DNA of 18,099 nt from DATCIH01 sp036507955 (GCA_036507955.1 DATCIH010000153.1:1-18099); one strand, 5' to 3'. Shown: positions 1 through 6,486, counted from the stretch's first letter. Notes: a model not told the origin generated them from the sequence alone. Numbers and translations are program-made.

Positions 1-4
1 GGTT

Positions 5-106
5 AATGTTACTAGTGCTCTTAAGGGGCACTAGTAACATTTTATTAGTTGCCTCTGGCAACTAAACTAATATAGTACTCTTAAGGGGTACTAGTAACAT
101 TAGTTT
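5..106. repeat. Tandem related hairpins upstream of tRNA genes
   Basis: Three hairpins lie in the first 106 bases. Hairpin 1 pairs 5-18 with 28-41 (14 bp, perfect). Hairpin 2 pairs 45-53 with 57-65 around a 3-nt loop. Hairpin 3 pairs 64-71 with 99-106 and 73-78 with 88-93, so it overlaps hairpin 2 by two bases. Hairpins 1 and 3 share the identical 9-nt loop TCTTAAGGG and the 3' sequence ACTAGTAACATT. One G-C pair in hairpin 1 (17-29) is replaced by A-T in hairpin 3 (77-89), which suggests the stems are maintained. They may be spacer elements or processing or termination structures of a stable-RNA locus that starts before the window. Their function is not known. Confidence 0.75.
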
Positions 107-123
107 GAAAATATTCCTAATAT

Positions 124-198
124 GGCTCCTTGGTCAAGCGGTCAAGACATCACCCTTTCACGGTGGTAACAGGGGTTCAATTCCCCTAGGAGTCACCA
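124..198 (+). tRNA. tRNA-Glu (anticodon UUC)
   Basis: A complete cloverleaf can be drawn. The acceptor stem GGCTCCT (124-130) pairs with AGGAGTC (188-194). The anticodon loop CTTTCAC puts TTC at 157-159. The T arm contains GGTTCAATTCC. The gene encodes discriminator A and the 3' CCA (196-198), as is common in Firmicutes. It lies 9 bases upstream of a tRNA-Leu gene and is probably co-transcribed with it. Confidence 0.97.
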
Positions 199-207
199 AT
201 AATATGT

Positions 208-291
208 GCAGGTATGGCGGAAATGGCAGACGCACTAGACTTAGGATCTAGCGCCTACGGCGTGGGGGTTCGACTCCCTTTACCTGCACCA
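208..291 (+). tRNA. tRNA-Leu (anticodon UAG)
   Basis: This is a class II tRNA with an extended variable arm. The acceptor stem GCAGGTA (208-214) pairs with TACCTGC (281-287). The anticodon stem CTAGA/TCTAG encloses a loop with TAG at 242-244. The variable arm is around 252-264, the T arm contains GGTTCGACTCC, and the CCA end is encoded. It is probably co-transcribed with the preceding tRNA-Glu and ends at the terminator at 336-379. Confidence 0.97.
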
Positions 292-335
292 AAAAATCCA
301 AAAGTTTTCCATCAAAAAGGTTTTGGGATAATAGT

Positions 336-379
336 AAGTAGCCTCATAGTTTCAATTGAAACCATGAGGCTACTTTTTT
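336..379 (+). terminator. Rho-independent terminator after the tRNA genes
   Basis: The 12-bp stem 336-347/364-375 (AAGTAGCCTCAT with its complement) is continued inward by GTTTC/GAAAC (349-353/358-362) around AATT. The descending arm runs into TTTTTT at 374-379. It separates tRNA transcription from the promoter that begins three bases later. Confidence 0.9.
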
Positions 380-381
380 AT

Positions 382-411
382 TTGAAAGCTCAGTAGACCC
401 TATGCTATAAT
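382..411 (+). promoter_or_regulatory. Sigma-A type promoter with extended -10 for the WG-repeat/sfsA/NUDIX operon
   Basis: TTGAAA at 382-387, an 18-nt spacer, then TATAAT at 406-411 preceded by TGC, which gives an extended -10. The predicted start of transcription is near 418, about 45 bases before the chosen start codon of the WG-repeat gene. It lies directly downstream of the tRNA terminator. Confidence 0.7.
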
Positions 412-462
412 AACATTAATATTGGGATTGCTAATATATTATTAATGAAAAGAGGTTTGAAT

Positions 463-1470
463 ATGAATTCAGAAAATTTATTATACTCAATAGAAGTTAG
501 AGGTAGGTTTGGTTATATAAATAAATCAGGAACTGTGGTTTTAGGGACTAAATTTGACTATGGTGAAGACTTTGATAATGGAATAGCCATAGTAAGCTTA
601 AAGGACAAATATGGTTATATTAATGAAGAGGGTGAAGTGATTATACCCATCATATATGATGATGCCTTCGATTTTTATGAGGGCTTAGCTGCAGTGGAGA
701 CTATTGGTAAAAAGGGTTTCATTAATATAAAGGGTGAATTTGTTATCCCAGCAATATTTGATGAAGTAGGCAGCTTTACTCATGGATTAGCACCTGCTAA
801 GGTAGGTTACCAATGGGGTTATATAGACAAAGAAGGCAATATGAAAATAAAGCCTAGGTATTTAGATGCCTTTAATTTTAGTGATGGGTTAGCCCTAGTC
901 CAATCAGGAGGAAAATTAGGATATATTGATATGTCAGACAATTTGATAATCGATTTTAGGTATGATGTTGCCTATAGTTTTTCGGAAGGGTATGCAGTTG
1001 TCGAAAGAAGTGGAAAGTTCGGTTATATAAATACTATTGGAAACATGGCTATTCAATATATCTATGATACAGCAAATGATTTTCAAGAGGACTTAGCTGC
1101 AGTTGAAATAGATGGTAAATATGGTTTTATTGATAAAGCTGGAATAAAGAAAATTGAAAATAAATACAGTTTTTGTGAGAATTTCAAAGATGGTAAGGCT
1201 GTAGTTGCCATTCAAGAGCAGTATGGATTAATCGACAAAGAAGGTAGAGAAATAATTAAAACAGAATATGATGATATTGGTATTGTGAGTGAAGGTCTAA
1301 TAGGAGTATATATAAATGAAAAATGGGGTTATATAAATTTGTCGAATAATGAAATTATTGAACCTATATATGAGGAGGCTTTTGAATTTCAAGGAGGCCT
1401 TGCAAAAGTTATATATGAAAATAAAGTATGCTATATTGATAAGGAAGGTAAATTTGTTTGGAGATATTAA
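463..1470 (+). CDS. WG-repeat (KWG-type) protein, ten 34-residue repeats
   Basis: The product has 335 residues from the chosen start and is almost entirely repeats. The landmark GYI/GFI/GLI/CYI begins at residues 17, 51, 85, 119, 153, 187, 221, 255, 289 and 323, a period of exactly 34 with no insertion. Each repeat is followed by D/N-x-x-G, a V/I-I-I-P-like strand, a Y-D/E segment and GLA. This is the WG (KWG) beta-repeat pattern. Such proteins probably act as binding or scaffold surfaces, and no catalytic site is visible. There is no signal peptide or membrane segment, so it is probably cytoplasmic. An ATG at 445 is in frame but lacks a ribosome binding site, whereas the ATG at 463 has AAAGAGG seven bases upstream. 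It is first in an operon with sfsA (23-base gap). The exact role is unknown. Confidence 0.85.
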   Translation: MNSENLLYSIEVRGRFGYINKSGTVVLGTKFDYGEDFDNGIAIVSLKDKYGYINEEGEVIIPIIYDDAFDFYEGLAAVETIGKKGFINIKGEFVIPAIFDEVGSFTHGLAPAKVGYQWGYIDKEGNMKIKPRYLDAFNFSDGLALVQSGGKLGYIDMSDNLIIDFRYDVAYSFSEGYAVVERSGKFGYINTIGNMAIQYIYDTANDFQEDLAAVEIDGKYGFIDKAGIKKIENKYSFCENFKDGKAVVAIQEQYGLIDKEGREIIKTEYDDIGIVSEGLIGVYINEKWGYINLSNNEIIEPIYEEAFEFQGGLAKVIYENKVCYIDKEGKFVWRY

Positions 1471-1493
1471 TAGATGCATAAAAAGGTGATGCA

Positions 1494-2192
1494 ATGAAAT
1501 TTACTAAGAATATATTAGAAGGGCAGTTTATACATAGACTAAATAGATTTGTTGCATTTGTTAAGTTAAATGAAGAAACTGTAATAACCCATGTACCCAA
1601 CACTGGGAGATGTAAGGAGATATTACTACCAGGAAGTAAGGTGTTACTAAGAGAAGAAAATGGACTCGGTAGAAAGACGAAGTATGATTTGATAGCTGGT
1701 TACAAGGGTGAAAAACTTATTAATATAGATTCCCTTATACCTAATTATGTGGTAGCAGAAGCTCTCCTAGAGGGCAAAATAAAAGAACTAAGAGCTTATA
1801 ATATTATAGAAAGGGAGAAAACCTTTATCCACAGTAGGTTTGATTTTAAGCTATCCAAGGACAATGGAGAGGAATATTTTTTAGAGATTAAAGGGGTAAC
1901 GCTGGAAAAGGATGGAGTTACAATGTTTCCCGATGCGCCCACAGAAAGAGGCAAGAAGCATATGCTAGAACTAATTGATGTAAGAAAGAGTGGTAGAGGT
2001 GCAGGAGTGCTATTTCTTATTCAGCTGGAAGGAGCTAAGGTGTTTTATCCAAATGATGAAATGGATAAGAAATTTGGGGAAGCACTGAGGCTAGCATATT
2101 ATAATGGTGTGGATATATATGCTTATGATTGTACTCTTGGCAGAGATTATATTACATTAAAAAATAAGATTTATATAAAATTATTTACTTAA
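1494..2192 (+). CDS. sfsA: SfsA family protein (DNA/RNA nuclease; sugar fermentation stimulation protein)
   Basis: At 232 residues this is the family's usual length. An OB-fold-like N-terminal part carries HVPNTGRCKE at residues 33-42 and a following RKTKYDL. The C-terminal part is restriction-endonuclease-like, with FLEIKGVTL at about 129-137 and FPDAPTERGKKH at about 145-156, which supply the acidic and lysine residues expected of a PD-(D/E)xK active site. E. coli SfsA was first named for an effect on maltose metabolism, and nuclease activity has since been reported for the family. Its physiological role is unsettled. AAAAGGTGAT precedes the ATG. It is the second gene of the WG-repeat operon and is followed after 14 bases by the NUDIX gene. 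Confidence 0.93.
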   Translation: MKFTKNILEGQFIHRLNRFVAFVKLNEETVITHVPNTGRCKEILLPGSKVLLREENGLGRKTKYDLIAGYKGEKLINIDSLIPNYVVAEALLEGKIKELRAYNIIEREKTFIHSRFDFKLSKDNGEEYFLEIKGVTLEKDGVTMFPDAPTERGKKHMLELIDVRKSGRGAGVLFLIQLEGAKVFYPNDEMDKKFGEALRLAYYNGVDIYAYDCTLGRDYITLKNKIYIKLFT

Positions 2193-2206
2193 GAAAGGAT
2201 ATTATT

Positions 2207-2746
2207 ATGAAATTTAATTATTGTCCTAAGTGTGGGAAAGAACTTATAGAGAAATATAGTTGGGATGAAGGCGGAGTACCTTATTGTCTGGAGGATGATA
2301 TAATGTACTTTGAGACTCCTAAGCCTTGTATTGTGGTAGCAGTAGTAAAGGATAATGATATATTGCTTCTTAAGCAAAGTTATACATATAAAAATTCCAA
2401 GGTGCTTATTTCAGGATATGTAAGTATGGGAGAATCAATAGAAGAGACAGTTATCAGAGAAGTTAAAGAAGAAACAGGTGTTGACGCTGCAAATCCTATG
2501 TATCTTGGAAGCGAATATTATGAAGCAAAAGAAATAATAATGCTTACGTTTATGGCAGATTACGTGGGAGGAGAAATTAAGAAGTCCTCCGAGGTAGACT
2601 GGGTAGACTGGAGCAATATTGAAGATGCTTTATGTGAAATGACAGAAGATGAAATAGGTAAAAGGATAGTAAGGAAGGTTTTAGAAAAAATAAGTTATAA
2701 TGGAGATAGAGCTTATAAGTGTGATATTGATACTTGTCAGCTCTAA
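2207..2746 (+). CDS. NUDIX hydrolase with a degenerate N-terminal zinc ribbon
   Basis: The product has 179 residues. A complete Nudix box, G-x5-E-x7-REVKEETGV, occupies residues 70-92 and provides the metal-binding glutamates for hydrolysis of a nucleoside diphosphate linked to another group. Residues 6-9 form CPKC as in the zinc ribbon of NADH pyrophosphatases, but the second knuckle has only Cys27. The SQPWPFPxS signature that marks NudC is not visible, so NAD(H) should not be assumed as substrate. CxxxxxC near the C-terminus (172, 177) may provide extra ligands. AAGAAAGGAT precedes the ATG. It is last in the operon and ends just before a hairpin terminator. Confidence 0.88.
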   Translation: MKFNYCPKCGKELIEKYSWDEGGVPYCLEDDIMYFETPKPCIVVAVVKDNDILLLKQSYTYKNSKVLISGYVSMGESIEETVIREVKEETGVDAANPMYLGSEYYEAKEIIMLTFMADYVGGEIKKSSEVDWVDWSNIEDALCEMTEDEIGKRIVRKVLEKISYNGDRAYKCDIDTCQL

Positions 2747-2748
2747 AT

Positions 2749-2774
2749 AAGACTAACCAAAAGGTTAGTCTTTT
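2749..2774. terminator. Hairpin terminator between convergent genes
   Basis: AAGACTAACC (2749-2758), loop AAAA, GGTTAGTCTT (2763-2772), continuing into TTTT. It directly follows the NUDIX stop codon and lies three bases before the end of the minus-strand protease gene. It is strong for the plus strand. On the minus strand the T tract is poorer, so function there is less certain. Confidence 0.85.
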
Positions 2775-2777
2775 ATA

Positions 2778-3971
2778 TTATGGTAATAATATATCTAAAG
2801 AAATTAATCCTGAACCTTGTTTAGATTTTGGTATGTTTTCAATGCTATTGCAGGAGAGCTTAAGCATTGATATTAGATCCTTATAGGTTAGTTTGGGATT
2901 GTTCTCAAAAAGCATGGCACAAACTCCACTAACATAAGCAGCAGCACAGGACGTTCCGGTAAAGCTAGTATATGGACTTTCTAGATTGGAAGTAAATATC
3001 TTTTGCCCCTCCCTCTCAGATACAAATGCTATGTTTGTATTTAGAGAAACAATATCCACTGCGGCTGCTGTCAAATCAGGTTTTAAATCCTTAATAAAAT
3101 TGCCAGTAGAGGAGTAAGTATAGGGGCTAAGGTCTTCTCTTGAATCTAGGCCCGCCACTGTTATACAGTTACTTAATGCAGCGATACCCGTTATACAACC
3201 ATTATCCCCTTGGCTACCACTTGGTGTAACAACAATAATATTGTTTTCTATTGCTAAGTTGAAAAGTTTAGAAAATAAATTCAAGAGTATAAAGTTATGG
3301 GTAAGAAGCTCAAAGGGAAGACAAATAATTCTTGTATTATATATTTCTCTTTCGCGAATTAGAAGGCTAATTCCATATAATATATCTGAAACGTAACCTT
3401 TTCCTAGAGCATCAAAGGCTTTTATTACCATAAGATGAGAGCCATCTGCTATACCTTTGTAATTACCCTTTGAAAGGTGACCACTGCCGGCAATTATGCC
3501 GCACATTGCAGTTCCATGACCGTTGTCATCATAGGGATATCTTAAGCCCAAAATAAGGTCTTTAAAATATTTAATTCTACTACTCGGGTAAATCAAATCA
3601 TTGTGAGGATAAACTCCAGTATCAATTAATCCAATTCCAACACCCTTGCCAGAGAGTTTATATTTTTCTCCATTTATCTGTCTGTTAGCTAAAGCTACGC
3701 TTTTTCCACAGGTATGAGCATATTCATCATAAGTTATATATTTTACCTCAGGGTATTCGATCAATCTTTCTATAGTTCTATCGGAAAGTAAAGCAGAGAA
3801 ACTATTAACTTCTTCTATGCTATTTATTATTTCACCCTTCAAGGCTTTTATTTTCTTTTTTATACCATCTAGTAAGCTGTTACATTGTACAACAACTCTA
3901 TATTTTTTATAATATCTATGTTCTAAATCAAATTTAAGATTTGCATCTAATTTATTTTTAAAGATAAGCAT
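2778..3971 (-). CDS. S8 family serine peptidase (subtilisin-like), intracellular
   Basis: The product has 397 residues from the chosen start. Residues ~20-85 resemble an inhibitor-I9-type propeptide. The catalytic triad is Asp117 in LIDTG, His152 in NGHGTAMCG and Ser341 in FTGTSCAAAYVSG. The segment where most subtilases carry the oxyanion-hole Asn (usually GNxG) reads PSGSQGDNG, so Ser253 appears to replace Asn. No signal peptide or anchor is seen, which suggests an intracellular protease. An upstream in-frame TTG would add four residues (MGAP), but GGGAG lies five bases before the ATG at 3971, so that start is preferred. It lies downstream of the YdcZ-like gene on the same strand (57-base gap with a perfect 18-bp palindrome). 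The substrate is unknown. Confidence 0.88.
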   Translation of the reverse strand: MLIFKNKLDANLKFDLEHRYYKKYRVVVQCNSLLDGIKKKIKALKGEIINSIEEVNSFSALLSDRTIERLIEYPEVKYITYDEYAHTCGKSVALANRQINGEKYKLSGKGVGIGLIDTGVYPHNDLIYPSSRIKYFKDLILGLRYPYDDNGHGTAMCGIIAGSGHLSKGNYKGIADGSHLMVIKAFDALGKGYVSDILYGISLLIREREIYNTRIICLPFELLTHNFILLNLFSKLFNLAIENNIIVVTPSGSQGDNGCITGIAALSNCITVAGLDSREDLSPYTYSSTGNFIKDLKPDLTAAAVDIVSLNTNIAFVSEREGQKIFTSNLESPYTSFTGTSCAAAYVSGVCAMLFENNPKLTYKDLISMLKLSCNSIENIPKSKQGSGLISLDILLP

Positions 3972-3990
3972 AGGTGCTCCCAAAAAGTAC

Positions 3991-4008
3991 TACATAATAT
4001 ATTATGTA
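3991..4008. repeat. Perfect 18-bp AT palindrome upstream of the protease gene
   Basis: TACATAATATATTATGTA is identical to its reverse complement. It lies 20 bases upstream of the protease start, between that gene and the YdcZ-like gene. It could be an operator for a dimeric regulator. It could also be a very weak hairpin, followed on the minus strand by GTACTTTTT. The AT-only composition makes chance more likely than for a GC-containing palindrome. Confidence 0.55.
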
Positions 4009-4028
4009 AAATTAATTAGATTGATACA

Positions 4029-4460
4029 TCAACACTTCAATTTAAATATTATAATTCCAACTGTCATTAAGGCAATCCCAAAAATTTTAGTTAATCCGAA
4101 TTTTACTTGGGAGGTTTCAAAAAGACCGAAAGCGTCTATGAGAGCTGCAATGGTTAACTGGGAAACAAGAATTATGGATATTGCACAGGTTATTCCCATT
4201 AGTTTAATACTCTTCATAACAGCATAAATGATAATAACTCCTAAAAAGCCTCCCAATAAATATAGTTTATTTACTTCCCTAAGCTCTTTAAAATTAATAT
4301 GCGAAGAAAAGATGGCGATAGATAAGGTTATCACAAAGCCTATGAGCATTACAATAAAGCTAGCCTGCCAAAGACCAATTTTTTCACTTAATCTTGTATT
4401 AAAAACGCCTTGAAGACTCATAGCAGAGCCAGCTATTACAGACAATAAAAAACCTAACAT
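4029..4460 (-). CDS. YdcZ/DUF606-family small membrane protein (DMT superfamily)
   Basis: The product has 143 very hydrophobic residues with about five membrane segments: ~1-20, 31-51, 66-86, 88-110 and 122-140. GSAMSLQGVFNTRLSEKIG near the N-terminus and LVSQLTIAALIDAFGLF near the middle are typical of the DUF606/YdcZ half-size members of the drug/metabolite transporter superfamily. These have roughly half the membrane spans of full DMT transporters and may work as pairs. Here only one copy is present. AAAGGAGG six bases before ATG is a near-perfect ribosome binding site, but the site and start codon lie inside a long inverted repeat (4457-4518). Transported substrate unknown. Confidence 0.85.
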   Translation of the reverse strand: MLGFLLSVIAGSAMSLQGVFNTRLSEKIGLWQASFIVMLIGFVITLSIAIFSSHINFKELREVNKLYLLGGFLGVIIIYAVMKSIKLMGITCAISIILVSQLTIAALIDAFGLFETSQVKFGLTKIFGIALMTVGIIIFKLKC

Positions 4461-4518
4461 AAAAATCCTCCTTTAAAAAACTATATGCTTATTTTAAACA
4501 AAAGGAAGATTTTTATGT
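4457..4518 (-). promoter_or_regulatory. 18-bp hairpin enclosing the ribosome binding site and start codon of the YdcZ-like gene
   Basis: On the minus-strand transcript the segment from 4518 to 4501 can pair with the segment from 4474 to 4457 over 18 consecutive positions, with one G-U wobble. The loop has 26 nt (4475-4500). The downstream arm contains AAAGGAGG and the ATG, so the whole initiation region would be sequestered. This would matter if transcription starts upstream of 4518, for example by read-through from the dUTPase-like gene; no terminator is visible between the two genes. It could be a translational switch or thermometer-like element, or the repeat may act as DNA. Confidence 0.6.
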
Positions 4519-4540
4519 CATTAATATTATTTTAAGTATG

Positions 4541-4996
4541 CTAATGTTGATATTTGGATTTGCAGCCCATAAATATTTGATCTTCCCTAAACCCTAAAGA
4601 TAGGCCAAGGCTTAAGAAATCTTCTAATAACGTTATATAATGATCCTCATAGGAGCATACGATATAGTCATTTAGATCGATAAATAGATTTAAAAACTGC
4701 TGCACTAGATCAAGTTCGGGGAATTTAGCTTCAATATTGACCTCAGAGTAATTCTTTTCTCGACCTATAGTCAATATAAGCTGTAGGCAATTAATATACT
4801 TTTCAAAGATGTCATCCTTACAATCAACATTATCCTTTAAAAAATTACAACAACCAGCATCCTTAGCAAGACTTCCAAATTCTGCTTGAAGCAGTAAAAG
4901 TCTTTTTGACATAGGAAGACTTTCTTTTGGTTTCAATTCTTGAATTAGTTCCTTTTCAAATTTCTTCGGTACTTCAAATAGGTTAGTAAGGTTCAT
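4541..4996 (-). CDS. dUTPase_2 (dimeric, all-alpha NTP-PPase) family protein with altered metal-binding residues
   Basis: The product has 151 residues from the chosen start. The opening MNLTNLFE, the LLLLQAEFGSLAKDAGCCNF segment (~33-52), EKYINCLQLILTIG (65-78) and the helical C-terminal half match the layout of dimeric dUTP pyrophosphatases of the MazG superfamily. Functional members use an ExxE...ExxxD-type set of acidic residues. Here Glu39 and Glu65 are kept, but the second Glu appears as Ser42 and the Asp as Asn69, so catalysis is doubtful. An ATG six bases upstream (5002) is only three bases from the AAGGCGG site, so the ATG at 4996, nine bases away, is preferred and fits the family start. 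It lies upstream of the YdcZ-like gene on the same strand. Confidence 0.65.
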   Translation of the reverse strand: MNLTNLFEVPKKFEKELIQELKPKESLPMSKRLLLLQAEFGSLAKDAGCCNFLKDNVDCKDDIFEKYINCLQLILTIGREKNYSEVNIEAKFPELDLVQQFLNLFIDLNDYIVCSYEDHYITLLEDFLSLGLSLGFREDQIFMGCKSKYQH

Positions 4997-5170
4997 CAAC
5001 ATTATCCGCCTTTCTTAATAGATATATTATTTTTGTAACAATATACAAAGAATCATATATATATTCTAATAAACTTCTAAATATTTTAAAAGGGCAGGAA
5101 ACGGTTACAGAAAAATAAATATTTATTACTGGTAAAAACTATGAAAATTTTACCTATTTTAATACTTTTG

Positions 5171-5199
5171 TTGATTAATTAAAGAATGTTTAGTAATAT
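5171..5199 (+). promoter_or_regulatory. Candidate promoter of the HD-GYP gene
   Basis: TTGATT at 5171-5176, 17-nt spacer, TAATAT at 5194-5199. An overlapping TATAAT at 5200-5205 has no well-placed -35. Transcription would begin near 5206-5211, just where the phased decamer repeats start. Upstream, 5131-5137 and 5148-5154 (GGTAAAA/TTTTACC) form a small hairpin. Otherwise the 296-base gap between the divergent genes holds only AT-rich sequence. Confidence 0.45.
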
Positions 5200-5210
5200 T
5201 ATAATTACTT

Positions 5211-5260
5211 ATAAGCAATTATAAGCAATTATAAGCACTTATAAGCAATTATAAGCACTT
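5211..5260 (+). repeat. Five tandem 10-bp repeats in the HD-GYP leader
   Basis: Five contiguous decamers ATAAGCAATT or ATAAGCACTT (order A, A, C, A, C at the variable base) run from 5211 to 5260. A partial unit precedes them (TTACTT) and another follows (ATAAATACAA). The 10-base period is close to one DNA helical turn, and each junction contains the palindrome TTATAA. The array lies at or just after the likely transcription start and ends 32 bases before the HD-GYP start codon. It may be a phased protein-binding array or a slippage-prone microsatellite. Confidence 0.9.
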
Positions 5261-5292
5261 ATAAATACAAGAGAGATAAGGAAGGTTCTTAA

Positions 5293-6393
5293 ATGAGAAT
5301 AGTACCAATTAATTCTGCTAAGGAAGGATCCTTCCTAGGTAAAACCTTATTTGATGATGATGGTAGGGTATTGCTTAGAGAAGGTGTGAAGCTTACTAAT
5401 ATTTTAATAACTAAAATAACTCATCATAAAATAAATACTATATATATAAAGGACGAATACAGCTCAATTGAAATAGAGGACATAATAAAACCTCAACTAA
5501 GACAAAAAGCTATAAAATCTGTAAAGGATACCTTTCTATCCTTTAATAAGCCACAAGGGCTTAAGGGTAGTAGTTATGTAGCAAAGCAGGCCTTTAATGA
5601 AGCCAAGGAGAGGGATATTCAATTTCACAAAATGAGTGAGGTAGCTCTGGAACTTATGGAGGAACTAACTACTAAGAAGGCTTTGCTTATTGATCTAGTG
5701 GATATAAAAAGTATGGATAACTATACCTATCAGCATTGCGTCAATGTAGCGGTGCTTTCCTTAATAATTGGACTTCATCTTAAATTTAGTAAAGATGAAC
5801 TATATGAACTTTGCATAGGAGCAATTCTCCATGATATTGGAAAGGTTTTTATACCAAAGGAACTAATCAATAAGCCAGGTAAACTAACTGATGAAGAGTT
5901 TACTGAGATGAAATCTCATACATTTCGGGGGTATGATTATATGAAAAATAGTCCGGAAATATCAGCTCCAGCAAGAATCATAGCTCTTCAACATCATGAA
6001 AGATATGATGGGAGAGGATATCCGGAGGGAAGAAGAGGAACAGAAATCAATAAATTAGCCAAGGTAGTTGCTATTGCGGATGTTTACGATGCACTAACCT
6101 CCGATAGGCCCTATAGATCTGCTATGTGCCCCAGCGAAGCCTTAGAGCTTATTATGGGGGGAGGAGAAACTCAGTTCGATTTTAAGATGGTTCAAGTATT
6201 TTCTTCTATAGTTGTACCCTTTTCTGTAGGAACTTTAGTAAAGCTTAACAACAATATCATAGGAGTAGTTTTAGAAAACAATTTAGGATTTCCTTTAAGG
6301 CCAATTCTTAAGATGGTAGAATCAGCTAAGGTTATTAATTTATTTACTGAGTTAGACATGGTAATAATAGGGATAGTTTATAATTTGGATTAA
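5293..6393 (+). CDS. HD-GYP domain protein, predicted cyclic-di-GMP phosphodiesterase
   Basis: The product has 366 residues. The N-terminal ~75 residues resemble the small domain found before HD-GYP modules (MRIVPINSAKEG...). The HD-GYP domain spans ~115-310: His148 in TYQHCVNVA, HDIGK at 180-184, KSHTFRGYDY, HHERYDGRGYP at 234-244 and IADVYDALTSDRPYR. All key metal-ligand motifs and the GYP signature are intact, so hydrolysis of cyclic-di-GMP to pGpG or GMP is expected by family. A C-terminal stretch of about 55 residues follows. There are no membrane segments, so it is cytoplasmic. AAGGAAGG lies seven bases before the ATG. It is a single gene, convergent with ppk. No cyclic-di-GMP riboswitch is recognisable upstream. 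Confidence 0.93.
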   Translation: MRIVPINSAKEGSFLGKTLFDDDGRVLLREGVKLTNILITKITHHKINTIYIKDEYSSIEIEDIIKPQLRQKAIKSVKDTFLSFNKPQGLKGSSYVAKQAFNEAKERDIQFHKMSEVALELMEELTTKKALLIDLVDIKSMDNYTYQHCVNVAVLSLIIGLHLKFSKDELYELCIGAILHDIGKVFIPKELINKPGKLTDEEFTEMKSHTFRGYDYMKNSPEISAPARIIALQHHERYDGRGYPEGRRGTEINKLAKVVAIADVYDALTSDRPYRSAMCPSEALELIMGGGETQFDFKMVQVFSSIVVPFSVGTLVKLNNNIIGVVLENNLGFPLRPILKMVESAKVINLFTELDMVIIGIVYNLD

Positions 6394-6413
6394 GTCATTT
6401 CGGATGATTTTTT
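6392..6413 (+). terminator. Weak hairpin with T tract after the HD-GYP gene
   Basis: AAGTCAT (6392-6398), loop TTCGG, ATGATTT (6404-6410), with one G-U pair, running into TTTTTT at 6408-6413. It overlaps the stop codon. The stem is AT-rich, so termination may depend on the stronger hairpin that follows. Confidence 0.5.
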
Positions 6414-6429
6414 ATTTAAAAAAGGAAGA

Positions 6430-6467
6430 GTGCCAGAAAATTACTTATGTAAGTAGTTTTCGAGCAC
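6430..6467. terminator. Bidirectional terminator between HD-GYP and ppk
   Basis: GTGC (6430-6433) pairs with GCAC (6464-6467). After a 2x2 mismatch, GAAAATTACTT (6436-6446) pairs with AAGTAGTTTTC (6451-6461), with one G-U pair, around the loop ATGT. TTTTTT follows at 6472-6477 on the plus strand. On the minus strand CTTCCTTTTTT follows the stem. The location between convergent genes fits termination from both sides. Confidence 0.75.
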
Positions 6468-6486
6468 ACACTTTTTTAGATCCCTC

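Noticed and set aside
208..291. Integration site of a mobile element in the tRNA-Leu 3' end
   Set aside because: No second copy of the tRNA 3' sequence and no integrase gene are seen in the window.
214..396. Short open frame over the tRNA-Leu and its terminator
   Set aside because: It overlaps a complete tRNA gene and a terminator, so it is a chance reading frame.
2207..2746. Calling the NUDIX protein NudC (NADH pyrophosphatase)
   Set aside because: The SQPWPFPxS motif after the Nudix box is not present and the zinc ribbon is incomplete, so only the superfamily is supported.
4021..4413. Plus-strand open frames opposite the YdcZ-like gene
   Set aside because: The minus-strand frame has a strong ribosome binding site and clear membrane-protein family features; the plus-strand frames have neither.
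5211..5260. CRISPR array
   Set aside because: Units are only 10 bp, contiguous and without spacers, and there are no cas genes.
5003..5292. Cyclic-di-GMP riboswitch upstream of the HD-GYP gene
   Set aside because: The fragment AAAGGGCAGGAAACGG recalls part of a GEMM aptamer, but the rest of the conserved core and paired stems cannot be drawn.
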